This document shows positions 54,093 through 64,000 of a stretch of 64,000 bases of DNA, piece by piece (the first letter of the stretch is position 1; every line of letters starts with the position of its first letter). Under the pieces are notes generated by a model. That model was not told where the DNA came from. It ran no database searches and was given only the letters and a program-made list of their open reading frames with translations. This DNA comes from Adiantum capillus-veneris (Eukaryota; Streptophyta; Polypodiopsida; Polypodiales; Pteridaceae). The position numbers and the translations under genes are program-made. The stretch lies in contig CM043969.1 of NCBI GenBank assembly GCA_014529385.2, positions 18,398,446 to 18,462,445 on the forward strand, in the 5' to 3' direction.

Positions 54093-56911
54093 TTGTTAGG
54101 AATAGCCTTCCTTCCTTTGGGCAATTCAACCAAATCCCAAGTATGATTAGCATGCAAAGCTTTAATCTCTTCCTGCATAACAAGCTCCCACTTGTCGCTG
54201 TGCTCACATGTCTTTGCCTCTTTATACGTAAGAGGCTCTCCCTCATCTGTCAACATAATGTAATGCAAAGAGGGGTCATATTGACTCACAGGCCGTCTTT
54301 GACGAGTAGACCGCTTCACCCAATGATCCACATTATCCGGCAATGGGTTTACATCAGGTGGCACTACAAAATGATCAACAATGGGCTGCTGTACATCATT
54401 TTCAGCACCATTTTCAGCATTGTTTCTTGGCTGCAAATGCCCTTCAGGAGTCTCAATTTGCTGTCCAACATCATCTGGCTCAAACACCACTGGATCATCT
54501 ACATTTTCAGCCATTTGTGGTGCATCCTGAGGGTCAAAAATAGGCCTAATAGATGGCTGGTCATGCTGAAATTTCACCCTTTTATGGTCATGCTTTGAGG
54601 CACAATTGTTTTGAAGCAGCCTTGCCTCATTAAAAACATCCCGGCTGCGTACAACCCTTTTGAGATGAGGTAACCAAATCCTGTACCCCATTTCGCCTTC
54701 TTCACCATATCCCATGAAGAGGCCTTTAATGGACTTCGCATCTAGTTTACTCCTCAACTTAGGTCTAACATGCACAAAAGCTTCGCAACCAAAAATGCGT
54801 AAGTGATCATATGAAGCAGGCTTGCCAAACCAAACCTCTTTAGGGATGTCACCTTTCAAAGACATGTGAGGGGATCGATTGCATATATGCACTGCAATTT
54901 TCAAAGCTTCTCCCCAAAATCCATGAGAGAGATTAGCTGTGGATAGCATGCATCTCACTCTCTCACAAAGTGTCCTATTGAATCTTTCAGCCACACCATT
55001 AGGAGAGGGGCTGTATGGTACAGTAAGCTCCCTCTTAATACCCAAATTTTCACAAAACTTGTTAAATTCAGCACTTGTGTACTCCCCCCCATTGTCTGTA
55101 TGCAAGCATTTTAGCTTTCTACTTGTTTGGGTGGTCACAAATGCATGAAATCTCTTAAACGCAGCAAAGGCTTCATCCTTAGACTTAAGCAAATAAACCC
55201 AAATTTTCCTAGAATGATCATCAACAAAGAAGACAAAATAACATGCACCACCCATAGACTTAGTAGGCATGCTACATACATCAGAATGTACAAGATCAAG
55301 CACACAAGATTTACGAGAGACACCAGAGTAATAAGAACGCTTTACTTGCTTGCCATATTGACATTCATTACAAAAGTCAAGCTTTGTACCTTTAGCATCG
55401 AGCTTGTTCAAAGTACAAAGCTTAGAAAGGCCCTTTTGGCTCATATGGCCAAGCCTCTTGTGCCACAACTCCATGTGAGAGTTAATTTCAGTCAATGCAA
55501 TAAACTTGCCCAACACAGCCTTTCCATGCATGCAGTAAAGTGTCCCTTTCTTTGTGCCCTTTACAATCAGCCTTGAGCCTTTAGTCATTTTCCATGACCC
55601 TCTCTCAAACAAGATGTTGTAACCATGCATATCCATCTGACCAACAGAAAACAAACTCTTCTTGATTCTCGGCACATATCGAACATCATGCAAGACAAGC
55701 TTATTTGTGCCATCTATGGAGAGATGCACAGTGCCAATACCCTCAATGGAACATGCATGATTGTTTCCAAGGTATACATGGCTACGCTTGCCCGCATCAA
55801 AAGTAGAGAAACACTCCTTGATAGGAGTCACATGAAATGAAGCACCGGAATCAACAATCCAAGTTTGGGACAATGCGTCATTGACAGTCAACAAAGCATC
55901 AATAAGATCACCAAGATCACTCTTGGTGATCTGCATGTCTTGTGAATGAACATTTAGAGAGGCATCAAAGTCATAAGCATCATCATCTGACAAAGTGGCA
56001 CACAAGATGTTCTCTACATTTGACAGCTCCTTAATCACGACACTAGAAGCCACATTGGCCTTCTCTTTGTCCTTTGAGCTATCCTGTGCATCTGCCTTGA
56101 CTTCCTTCTTCTCTTTCTTTTTGTCTCCACCATTCTTTTTCCTTTCTAACTCAGCTTTATAGTACCTGCAATCGGGTTTCTTGTGACCTTTCCTGCCACA
56201 TTGATAGCAAGTCACATCACCCTTGCCTTTGCTTGCATTTCCCCTTTCTTTACTCTTACTCTTACTCCTTTGTTCATAAGCATTCTTCTTTTCTATCCTG
56301 CCTCTAACTATGTTGGCAGAGCTGCCTCCCTCTCCACTTGCTTTCCTCCTGATTTCTTCATTCAAGATAGAACTCCTAACACCATCAAAGGTCAAATTGG
56401 GGTTATTGGACAACGGAACCATCAAAGTTTCCCATGACTCAGGCAAGGTCATAAGCAAGAAGATAGCTTTCAGCTTATCATGAAAAGGGGGCAAGCCAGA
56501 ATCTTGTAACTGCGACAAAGTACCTGCGAATAATGACAAGTGCTCTGCCGTGCTCTTGGACTCATCTAGTTGCATACCAACAAGTTTTTGCATCAAGTGC
56601 ACCTGGTTGACAGGCGTTGTATTTTCATACATTCCCTTCAACTTCTCCCACACATCAAAAGCAGTTGTGAGACCTTTCACATCAATGACGATCTCATCGG
56701 TCATGGCCATTTTAATGTATGTAACGGCCTTCCTGTTCATGCTAACCCATGCTTCATCCGTCATATTCTGTGGCTTCACCTGTTCAAGTGCCCCTTTGCA
56801 ATCCTTAAGAAATAGGATTCCTTGAATCTTGTCTTTCCAAAGATCAAAACCTGTACCATCGAACCTCCTAATCTCGAAGAGGTTCTTCACATCCGAAGAA
56901 GATGAGGCCAT
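54005..56911 (-). CDS. Copia family 2 Gag-Pol (968 aa frame: gag, PR, integrase)
   Basis: Start MASSSSDVKNLFEIRRFDG at the first ATG after the leader. Gag occupies about residues 1-250 with the knuckle CYQCGRKGHKKPDC (235-248). The protease has VDSGAS at 353-358. HKRLGH (484-489) marks the pre-integrase finger. Integrase Asp 544 (VHSDV), Asp 606 (HTDNGGEY) and Glu 642 (VAERFN) are all present. A linker with KRSTRQRRP precedes RT. A one-base deletion near 54093 turns the expected NNWVYKIK into NNECIKSK, so RT lies in another frame. Recently active looking, but this copy cannot make RT from one frame. Confidence 0.95.
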   Translation of the reverse strand: MASSSSDVKNLFEIRRFDGTGFDLWKDKIQGILFLKDCKGALEQVKPQNMTDEAWVSMNRKAVTYIKMAMTDEIVIDVKGLTTAFDVWEKLKGMYENTTPVNQVHLMQKLVGMQLDESKSTAEHLSLFAGTLSQLQDSGLPPFHDKLKAIFLLMTLPESWETLMVPLSNNPNLTFDGVRSSILNEEIRRKASGEGGSSANIVRGRIEKKNAYEQRSKSKSKERGNASKGKGDVTCYQCGRKGHKKPDCRYYKAELERKKNGGDKKKEKKEVKADAQDSSKDKEKANVASSVVIKELSNVENILCATLSDDDAYDFDASLNVHSQDMQITKSDLGDLIDALLTVNDALSQTWIVDSGASFHVTPIKECFSTFDAGKRSHVYLGNNHACSIEGIGTVHLSIDGTNKLVLHDVRYVPRIKKSLFSVGQMDMHGYNILFERGSWKMTKGSRLIVKGTKKGTLYCMHGKAVLGKFIALTEINSHMELWHKRLGHMSQKGLSKLCTLNKLDAKGTKLDFCNECQYGKQVKRSYYSGVSRKSCVLDLVHSDVCSMPTKSMGGACYFVFFVDDHSRKIWVYLLKSKDEAFAAFKRFHAFVTTQTSRKLKCLHTDNGGEYTSAEFNKFCENLGIKRELTVPYSPSPNGVAERFNRTLCERVRCMLSTANLSHGFWGEALKIAVHICNRSPHMSLKGDIPKEVWFGKPASYDHLRIFGCEAFVHVRPKLRSKLDAKSIKGLFMGYGEEGEMGYRIWLPHLKRVVRSRDVFNEARLLQNNCASKHDHKRVKFQHDQPSIRPIFDPQDAPQMAENVDDPVVFEPDDVGQQIETPEGHLQPRNNAENGAENDVQQPIVDHFVVPPDVNPLPDNVDHWVKRSTRQRRPVSQYDPSLHYIMLTDEGEPLTYKEAKTCEHSDKWELVMQEEIKALHANHTWDLVELPKGRKAIPNNECIKSKLLMQNPCIRQGLWQRDMFKPRA

Positions 56912-57652
56912 AGTTGCACGAAATAAGAGGGATAATACGGTGAATTTTTGGGCAAAATGCGCAAAAATCGGAGTATAGCCTCACAAAGATGTGCACTACA
57001 GCTCCAAATGGTCACAGGAGCAATTTGGGGCAAAATAGGTCGATTTGGACACAAAATTCAATTTCTGAAATTTATGCGCGGGAAATTTCAATGAGCGAAT
57101 TTGTGCTCGAAACAACAAATTTAGTTGTTTTTAACCTCAGAAGACATACATAAGGCTAATACACAGCCTTTAGAAGCATATAGACGCAAAAGCCCCAATT
57201 TGTAGCATCAAAATTGCATGAAATTGAGCCACAGATGGTCATACATCGACAAAATTTGTCAAATGTGCGTGGATTGCATCTATTTGCACTTTCCCCAATG
57301 TAATCGTACCATAAAAACACTTGCAAAAACGTGCGTAAATCTGAAATTTGCTTAAAACACCTGTTTTAGGGCTTGTTTTTCGGCAATTTCAGGGTTTTCG
57401 GGTAGCGGGGACTTTGTGAAAGTATTCCCACACCATAATACATCATTTGCAAAACCTGTATTTTGCTGTCATAACCTGTAATTTCCTGTTTTTGACCTAA
57501 TTTCAGCCTGTTTTGGGTCAATTTGGGTTGCCGGGAGCTCTCTAGTGTCTGGGGACGAGTCCTTTGGCGACGAAATTGCAAAACCTCGCGTGAAAGTTCA
57601 CCTTCTTGGCTGAAATTCAGCGTTTGCAGGTTTGGGACAAACCCTAATCGAG

Positions 57653-57664
57653 GCTCTGATACCA
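57653..57664 (-). promoter_or_regulatory. Primer binding site of copia family 2
   Basis: GCTCTGATACCA, reversed initiator-Met site, two bases from the LTR. The leader 56912-57652 has no ORF of note. Confidence 0.95.
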
Positions 57665-57666
57665 GT

Positions 57667-57958
57667 TGATGAGCGCGCGGCGGTGTGTGCAAGTGAAAGA
57701 GCACGCGAGGAAGTGGAGTGTGTGCAGAGAGGGGAGGCGAAGGTCTGTTGGAGAGAAAGCGCTAGCAGAAGAAGAAGGGCACGTAAGTTTCTTCAAAGGG
57801 GATAAGTGAGTGAGCTGTTTGAAAACTCACTTACCCTTTATTATTTGTATAAGGACCAATTTAATAAGTTAGTGGCCAAGTTCAATGTGAACTTGGCCAA
57901 AGGTTAGTAACCTTTAAAATGTACAGTAAAGGGGGCCATTTGGGCCTTTAACCCAACA
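57667..57958 (-). mobile_element. 5' LTR of copia family 2 (292 bp)
   Basis: From TGATGAGCGCGCGGC to ACCCAACA, next to the primer site and the right target duplication. Confidence 0.95.
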
Positions 57959-58330
57959 TTGTCAATACTATGATTTTGAAGATACGAGGGAGAAGTATTC
58001 TCAAGATCCAGATTTTGACAGTGTGTTCAACATGGGGAGAAGAAACCTATGATTTTCTTTCAATGATGACTTTTTAATGAAGTGGACCAGGTATGTGACA
58101 CAAGGATTTGGACATAATTTTTCGACTCGAGGTCATAATGCACCTTTTGTTTGTCCTCGAGGCATTGAAGCCACGCTCAAGGCAGTTGTCCTACTTCTTT
58201 GGACTTCACCTTAAATCAGATTCATATTTTTGTACGGACATGCATGGTTTGTCAAAACATTAGGTATCACTCATTCCTTTTAGCTGCTCATGCATTTGCC
58301 AATCACCTCTTGTAGACTTTGGAGAGCTTG
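57959..58330 (+). pseudogene. Chromovirus 3 RNase H/integrase linker and zinc finger, part 3
   Basis: After the target duplication the pol goes on as REKYSQDPDFDSVFNMG, then RGIEATLKAV and (in another frame) IFVRTCMVCQNIRYHSF, the second half of an integrase HHCC finger. Frames are broken. The core is not found; another element's leader follows. Confidence 0.7.
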
Positions 58331-58451
58331 TGACACTACACTTTGTTCCTCCATTGGAAAACAAAGATATGCTCAAGCAATAGTGCACACAAGTAGAAAA
58401 GCAAGTAGTATCAACAAGCGTTACTAGTGTGGGGGTGAGGATTCAGTCAAA

Positions 58452-58463
58452 GCTCTGATACCA
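58452..58463 (-). promoter_or_regulatory. Primer binding site of a GC-rich LTR element
   Basis: GCTCTGATACCA, reversed initiator-Met site, one base before TGTAAGGGCC, the probable LTR start. Confidence 0.88.
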
Positions 58464-58464
58464 T

Positions 58465-59485
58465 TGTAAGGGCCCCGAGCAACATTTTGTGCTTATTTGA
58501 TGTTCACATTTGACAAACTTTACAAGTGTAACCAAAGAGACAAGATAGAGACATAATGAGGGTTAAAGATGGTAAACCCCCTCCCCCACCCCAAAAGGAA
58601 ACATATTTATGCTCAACCCAAGTACCATAGGTAAGTTTAACAACACTACACTCACACCCTCCGCCATTGCTTTCCCCTCATGTAGCTGGGCTACAATGTC
58701 ACTCTACATGGAAAGACAAGACAATTACAGTTGGTCGTGGGTTCACACTTGGTGGACTTGACACGTGACAGGAGTGGTGGTTTAGTCAGAGTTACTGGGG
58801 AACGCCCCCTAGCCCCCGTTCTGGCGTTCCGGGGGGCAGTTCCCTTCCCGAACGTTTCGAAACGTTTGACGTTCCGGGTGGCCAGTGCAAACTGGAACGG
58901 CCGTTCCGGAATGCCCCTGGAGCGGCCAACGGCTACAAACAAATTTGGCAAAAATTGAAAAAATTGAAGTAAATGTTTGGGCTTCTTTTTGAAGTGTGCA
59001 AGGCCTCAAGGACTCATAAAATGCACCCCCCTCCCCCTTTCTCTCCACAAGCTAATCCTCAAGGATCAAGCTCTCTCCCTCTCACACTCTCAAGATCTCT
59101 CCCTCTCAAGACTCACTCTCTCAAGGCTCAAGGCTTCACGCCTTCAAGCTCTCTTCCTCTCCCTCCCACTCTCTCAAATCTCTCCCTCTCCCTCTCACTC
59201 TCTCGAGTCTCTCCCTCTCTCCCTCTCTCCCTCTCTCTCTCTCTCATCATCATCATCTAGTCATAGCAAGGTTGAATGGTCTTCAAAACGAGTTTTTTGT
59301 GAGTATTACAATCAAAGCACTCTAATACTCCTTGTATTTAAACACAAGGAGCTAAAAAATGCACTATTTGGGTGTTTTTTATACCTCCCGTTCTGCGCCG
59401 TTCCCGTTCCGGACCCCTAGCCGTTCCCCCGTTCCGCAGGGATCCCGTCACCGTTCCCGTTCCGCGTTCCGGGTAACTATGGGTT
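58465..59485 (-). mobile_element. Probable LTR with CGTTCC palindromes
   Basis: Starts TGTAAGGGCCCCG beside the primer site. It contains a GC-rich, palindrome-dense part (58795-58925), a long pyrimidine tract with CTCTCC units (59040-59245), and a second GC-rich CCGTTCC cluster (59392-59475). The right end is uncertain; about 59485 is where the GC-rich text stops. No protein supported. Confidence 0.5.
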
Positions 59486-60203
59486 TAGTTCTTCTTCGCC
59501 ACAGTTTGGGGATAGGTGCAGTTGGATAGTCAGAGATATTATTTGATGTTATCTGTTGGTTGCCCTTTTGGGGTAAATATGCTCACATTTGCTTGAGTCA
59601 GGATATATTGTCCTAGATCGTTCATGAGTTTTGATTCTAGCGTTGAGTCAAGTCTACATCACACACTACACCCTCCCTGCACATATTGAGCCTCAACACC
59701 CCCATTGTACCCTTGAGTTTTGGGCTTGGAGCAGAGTATCTGCCATGCCAGAGTTTGTACCGATTCATCTAAGTTAGTCGAGTCCCATGCTATTCAGGTT
59801 CTACTTTTGAGTCGCTTGTGGCTATATTGTTCATTGTCTACAGTGTTTTCGTTCAGTTGGAGTGAGATTTCACGCACATTGCACTGAGGAGCACCCACAG
59901 TAGAGAGCACAACACATTATTCCCGCTATAGGTGCTCTCATTTTTGGCACGTTCGGTGGGACCTCAATTGAAGTTTCACTCCGTTGGGCCTACAGGTTAA
60001 GGAGCCAACTCTTTTAAGCTCTCGCCTGTGTTGGTCTGCTAGTTTGGACTAGAGTAGACCAGCTTGGTATGTCCAACTCAGTCCTAGACCAGCCGGTCTA
60101 GTCACTCGTCTTGGTCTACTCTCTTGTCTGCCGGTCTAGTCACTCATCCTTGGCTAGTCTCTTGTCCAGGTCACTCACACTGGTCTAGTGGAGTCTGGAC
60201 CAG
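59486..60203. other. Unclassified; GGTCTAGTCACTC repeats
   Basis: No gene seen. 60020-60195 repeats GGTCTAGTCACTC and CTTGTC words, with a 7-bp stem CTAGACC/GGTCTAG at about 60094. Confidence 0.5.
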
Positions 60204-60930
60204 CTAAGTAAAAGTCTTAGTGCCCAAAGCTTGGATGGGTTTCTGATTACTGCATGACTCATACAAGGTAGTCCGAAGATCGACAAAGTCCATTACTGAG
60301 TCCTCTAAAGTACTACCTCGAAAGCGCCAACCCTGTGTGCCGAGTATAAGTCCACGAGCCCCGTTATTCCTACCTTTCCACGTGGCTACCTCCACTCCCT
60401 CAAACAGTTCTTCACCTCCCAAGTCACCTTCCCTAGTACAGTTCTCGCCCCCTGTGTTCGACCTATCCTGGAAAGTAATGAGAGGTACACTCTTCGCAGG
60501 CCAGGGAAGCAGATTGAAATAGACATGTCTGCTCCTCGACAAGAACATCAGTAGCTTGATCAAAACCATGGTGCCACTGTCGAAAATGAGCCCTGACTGT
60601 TCGGATGGCAAGGGGGACTCATCGCAATGACCTTGGATGCCATCTCTGGGGTCTCAAACTCAACCTGGTAGTAGCCGCGCTCGAGAAGCTGAACGTCCAT
60701 GATCTTTCCCACCTCTGATAGAAGGCAAGCCTAAGGAGGTCGCAGACCTCTCCTCTGCTAGGTCGGGTGCTGATAATCTTGCAGATAAGAGAGGCGGCCT
60801 GAAGGCGCTCCACCGCTGCTTCTAAGCTTTCTTGCTCGGTCGGCGAAAGAGCTGGTCGGATGGTAGAATCTGCGGTGTCAAGTGAGGGGGCTTCAATTGA
60901 GTCCTGTTGGGGCGGAGCAGAGTCTTCCAT
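60204..60930 (-). pseudogene. DUF4283-like relic, copy 2
   Basis: From MEDSAPPQQDS (ATG at 60930) through a Ser/Pro-rich head to SLEAAVERLQAASLICKII and RPSRGEVCDLLRLAF. After a frameshift near 60720 come VGKIMDVQLLERGYYQVEFE, PLAIRTVRAHFRQWHHGFDQ and EEQTCLFQSASLAC. This is the better preserved of two copies (see 21814-22365). The DUF4283 comparison is from memory of that domain's layout; no catalytic motif is visible. Confidence 0.5.
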
Positions 60931-61005
60931 TTGTGTCTGCTGTTGAGGAAGGCGTAAAGCTGAGCGGTGGCGAAGGACACACAAGGATAAAAAAAAGAGA
61001 GGGCC

Positions 61006-61027
61006 GGGGGGGGGGGGGGGGGGGGGG
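61006..61027. repeat. G homopolymer of 22 bases
   Basis: Twenty-two consecutive G, followed within 65 bases by further G-rich stretches. Either a real G-quadruplex-prone tract or an assembly artefact. Confidence 0.9.
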
Positions 61028-61059
61028 TTAAGTAAGGAGGCAGCGTGAGGTGGGGGCAG

Positions 61060-61466
61060 GGCAGTGGGAGGGAGGGATGGGGGGGGAGAAGTTGAGCAAG
61101 GGGAGCGGCGGGGTGAGCTGCATTGGCAGCTTTGTAGTGCTATCTTTTGGACCAGATGCTTTTAGGATTTGATGCTTTTCATGTAAACTGATTTTAGATG
61201 GCCTGGGGCCTTTACATATGTGAAGTGGCCTCTCACTTTGGCATTCTACCATGTGCAGATGCAGACCACAGCCGTTCTCCTGAGTTGAAGCAATATAAAG
61301 AAATTCCGAAAGAGCGCCACAGTTTGGGGCCAATGCTCTCTTGGGATAGAACTCCGCCACTCCGTGTCTCGTGTGCCATGCGTCTTTTTCTGTTCAGTTG
61401 TTTTGAAGCGTCTAAAGTCCACTCAGTTTGTTCTTTTCCGTTGGTATGTGGCGCTGTCCTGTAATA
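61060..61466 (+). mobile_element. LTR-A-like LTR, plus orientation, 5' truncated
   Basis: The end part carries the LTR core (61287-61335), then ACTCCGCCACTCCGTGTC and the end CTGTAATA. A primer-like TGGTATCATATC (10 of 12) follows at 61469-61480. The start is lost near the G run. Confidence 0.7.
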
Positions 61467-61536
61467 ATGGTATCATATCTCCAATCATATGCTTTTCTAA
61501 AAGCATACCGGTCCTTCCAAGAAGAGACATAGCAAA

Positions 61537-61795
61537 ATGGTGTTTTTAGATTCTACAAAGTATCTGCAGTTTCTCCTCGACGAGCTTCCTGACATACTTT
61601 TCAAGCATCCTCAATAGAATCTCCTTATGCTGCAAAGTTTCCAGCAGTTCATGAATCACATGTTGCCGCGACTGATGCCCCCGGTTGTACCACCTCCTCC
61701 GCGGCACCAGAAAGTGCAAGAGCCTCTAATAATTGACAACCCTCTCAGCTTTCTATCCCAATTGGGGGTATTTTTAGGAAACATGGGATAGTTGT
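61537..61795 (+). pseudogene. Family A gag start, first copy
   Basis: ATG opens MVFLDSTKYLQFLLDELPDI, a stop, then MNHMLPRLMPPVVPPPPRHQ. The same start recurs at 62248. After 61795 the frame is lost to an inserted inverted repeat. Confidence 0.7.
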
Positions 61796-61832
61796 CTGAC
61801 CTTGATCTAGTGCAATTTCCATTGCCACCACC

Positions 61833-61943
61833 CATAGTAACATGGGACGCATCCCAACGAGTAGGGACGGTGAACTAAGGACGGGGGAACGGCAAGTGGG
61901 GATGGAGCGGGAATCCCAAAAATGGGGGTCCCATGTTACTATG
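61833..61943. repeat. 16-bp perfect inverted repeat, 79-bp spacer
   Basis: CATAGTAACATGGGAC at 61833-61848 and its exact reverse complement at 61928-61943. The segment breaks the gag reading between the two duplicated LTR/gag modules. Could be a tiny inverted-repeat transposon relic. Confidence 0.9.
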
Positions 61944-61998
61944 CCACCATCCCCATCATCACCGCCACTTGGGTACAATTGTTGGAGCCCTTATGGAT

Positions 61999-62400
61999 TG
62001 AAGCAATATAAAGAAATACCGAAAGAGCGACACAGTTTTGAGCAACGCTCTCTTGGGATAGAACTCCGCCACTCCGTGTCGCGTGTGCCGTGCATCTTGT
62101 TTCGTTCAGTTGTTTTGAAGCGTCTAAAGTCTGCTCAATTTGTTCTTTTCCTTTGGCACATGGTGCCGTCTCGTTATAGCGGTATCGAGCTCCAAACGTG
62201 TGCTTTTCTAAAAGCATACCGGTCCTTCCAAGAAGAGACAGAGCACAATGGTGTTTCTGGATTCTACAAAGTATCTGCAGTTTCTCCTCGACGAGCTTCG
62301 TGACATACTTGCATGGCATCTTCAACAAAATCTCCTAATGCTACAAAGTTCTTGAATTACATGTTACCCGTCTGATATCCCCGGTTGTACCACCTCCTCC
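61999..62400 (+). mobile_element. Duplicated LTR end, leader and gag start
   Basis: Repeats 61283-61690: LTR core, end near 62178, degenerate primer site GGTATCGAGC, the hairpin TGCTTTTCTAAAAGCA, and gag start MVFLDSTKYLQFLLDELRDI. The period is about 716 bases. Confidence 0.8.
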
Positions 62401-62579
62401 GGCACCAGAAAGTGCAAGAGCCTCTAATAAATCCTCCCCTATCACCACCGTCACCTGGGTACAATGGTTGGAGCTCGTATGGATATTCCTACTGTCTACA
62501 TCTAGCCGAACCAACCGAAAGATTCCAAGGATGGTGGGACGACAGTAAATTTTTTTACTCTTTCTAGAGTGAAGGATAG

Positions 62580-63090
62580 GATGAAAGCCTTGCAGTTCCT
62601 CTAACAATTTGACAACATTTATGCCTTAGATAACTACACCAAAGAATCAAAGATTTCTCGAGCTATGGGATTTCTTAAAGATAAGGCTATGTAGTGGTGG
62701 AGTTCGATCGCTACCCAACCGCATGCTCCAAGGACTTGGCATGCTTTTAAGACTACTTTTGCACGCAGTTACATGACCTCCTTGTTCGAAGTCTAGATTT
62801 TGTCAGAATGGGGAAACTTGAAAATGCTTGCCACGGAGCCCATGGAAGACTACAACCAAAGGTTTCTCCACGTCTATCTTCCGATGCCTTTCTTCAAGTT
62901 CCCTTGGAGGACCATTGCGAGTGATATACAATTGGACTGTCATCACCGTTACAGGAGTATTGTCTTTCCAAGCAAGTATCAACAATGCAAGAACCTATGG
63001 ACCATGTTGCGGTCGGTTACAAGCTTATGAAAGGAAAGCTAGAGTTTACTACAGAAGAAACTCTGGCAACAAATCATAATCCTCGACCAC
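62580..63090 (+). pseudogene. Family A gag, capsid part
   Basis: ALDNYTKESKISRAMGFLKD, a stop, WWSSIATQPHAPRTWHAFKT, ARSYMTSLFEV and EWGNLKMLATEPMEDYNQRF form a Ty3-type retrotransposon gag domain. Stops occur near 62692 and 62795. Confidence 0.78.
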
Positions 63091-63599
63091 AATGAACAAC
63101 TCCTCGAGATTCTTGTGAAAGTCAACCTCAAAGGCCTCGTTTAATGCCTCAACAATGAGACACTTTACTACTTGAAGGCCGATGCTTTGGATGTTTTCAA
63201 TTAGGGCATAATTTCTTTATCCCGGACCAAACGCAACTGGGGACTTCTCAACATCGCAAGTCATCTCTTGATGATTTGTCCATTTACCACACAAATATTT
63301 ACATTTGATTATTCTAGTTTGAGTATTATAGGAGAACGCTAGAGAATCTTTGTCTTTAAGCTCTAGCCATCCTTTACTACACAAACCACTAAACTAAGAG
63401 GCGATGTCGTTGATAGCAAGCTGTGTACTTGTCGATTATCACATACGAACTGATAGACTCGTCGAGCCGGCCCCTGCTCTGACAATCTACAGATCCTCAG
63501 GACCACCTGTGGCTAAGGGAGCTAGACGTGCAATTGGACTTGTATCTGATATTTGTGGCATTAATCTCGAAAGTTCTAATGACTTGTGCAAAGCTTATG

Positions 63600-63870
63600 G
63601 AGAAATCAACAGTTTGAAAGCTTAAATCTTCTTTGACTCGCAAGCTACCTAGAATTTCATCCATCTCGACTTCCTCAAGCAGATGGACTTTGACTACGAT
63701 TCCCGAGGTGGAGAACTTGAAGCTGAGCTAGCCACTAAGCAAACTCAGAAGGTGGTACCTCTCATTGGTGCTCTTCCAGTAACCATCCAAGGATACCATG
63801 GAAAGGCAGATTTTCACATCATGAAGTTGGGCAATTGCGACGCTCTCATCACCAACACTTCAGATCATTA
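63600..63870 (+). pseudogene. Family A protease relic
   Basis: FFDSQAT, a stop, NFIHLDFLKQMDFDYDSRGG then ELEAELATKQTQKVVPLIGA and IQGYHGKADFHIMKLGNCDA. The DSGAT signature reads DSQAT. It matches the antisense relic at 17635. The stretch 63090-63600 shows no recognisable block. Confidence 0.78.
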
Positions 63871-64000
63871 GCGTTTTTGCATCAGTTCAGCCCAAACGTT
63901 TGCATCAGTTCAGTCTAGGCCAGCGTTTTGCACCAGATCAGCATAGTGTTTTGCATGAGATCAGCCTTGGCATTTTGCAGTTCATTCGCATGAAGCATCA
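63871..64000. repeat. Tandem repeat, about 25-bp unit, at the window edge
   Basis: About five units with GTTTTGCATCAGTTCAG start at 63871, 63898, 63924, 63949 and 63972 and run off the window. The motif is the reverse of the CAAAAACG words of LTR-B, so a plus-strand LTR-B may begin here. Confidence 0.75.

Larger units (their letters stand above)
52984..57958 (-). mobile_element. Copia element, family 2 (4975 bp), TSD TTGTC
   Basis: LTRs at 52984-53277 and 57667-57958 differ at about ten positions. A perfect primer site (57653-57664) and target duplication TTGTC (52979-52983 and 57959-57963) are present. The polyprotein is nearly open but ends before RNase H, and no polypurine tract remains beside the 3' LTR. 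It interrupts chromovirus 3. Confidence 0.96.

Noticed and set aside
54143-56825. Plus-strand ORFs over the copia polyprotein
   Set aside because: Antisense shadows of the 968-residue copia frame, which has all expected motifs.

Overview
The window reads as nuclear DNA of a land plant with a large, retrotransposon-packed genome. Evidence seen: one split host gene with GT-AG introns encoding the TFIID subunit TAF13; a relic of a plant-type PPR gene carrying NALVDMYAKCG; plant telomere-type motifs (TTTAGGG/AAACCCTAA); and LTR elements with plant-style primer sites (initiator-Met tRNA, and tRNA-Asp in one case). The PPR wording and the TE-filled introns make me think of a fern or another seed-free plant, but that is an inference.

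Layout. 1-3339: leader and 5' LTR of a minus-strand Ty3-type element with a tRNA-Asp-like primer site; its leader carries six copies of a 24-bp palindrome. It is inserted in a plus-strand copia relic (3340-3972), itself inserted in a plus-strand chromovirus (3973-about 7051). A short deleted copia element with a perfect 5-bp target duplication lies at 7057-10146. 10152-11988 is unclassified. 11989-12220 is a copia-like LTR that cuts a PPR pseudogene (12221-12790, minus).

13280-21201 is the only convincing host gene: TAF13, plus strand, four exons recognised; the last exon was not found. Its introns hold a 481-bp-period retroposed repeat, a perfect 90-bp tandem duplication, an antisense Ty3 fragment with its LTR, an LTR-B fragment and a LINE RT relic.

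21800-30710: a DUF4283-like relic, then a rearranged Ty3 (Tat/Athila-like) gag-pol carrying a duplicated gag/PR segment, a retroposed repeat and a 1.18-kb solo LTR. 31710-32318 is a foldback with two 254-bp arms. 32648-39039 is a structurally complete chromovirus (LTRs, PBS, PPT, TSD) with a wrecked reading frame. 40620-47969 is a Russian-doll locus: an LTR-A-like LTR holds element B (gag but no pol), whose left LTR holds two further solo LTRs. 47985-58330 is one plus-strand chromovirus pol split by a short Ty3 element (TSD GATGA) and a 4.98-kb copia element (TSD TTGTC). 58465-64000 holds a GC-rich palindromic LTR, another DUF4283-like relic, a 22-base G run, and a Ty3 LTR/gag/PR series with an internal duplication.

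No locus looks like a new multi-gene system. The most unusual signals are the leader palindromes, the 609-bp foldback, the conserved core shared by most LTRs here, the 481-bp retroposed repeat, and the hairpin tandem repeat at 50.9-51.2 kb. All coding calls come from reading translations and recognising motifs; no database search was possible.
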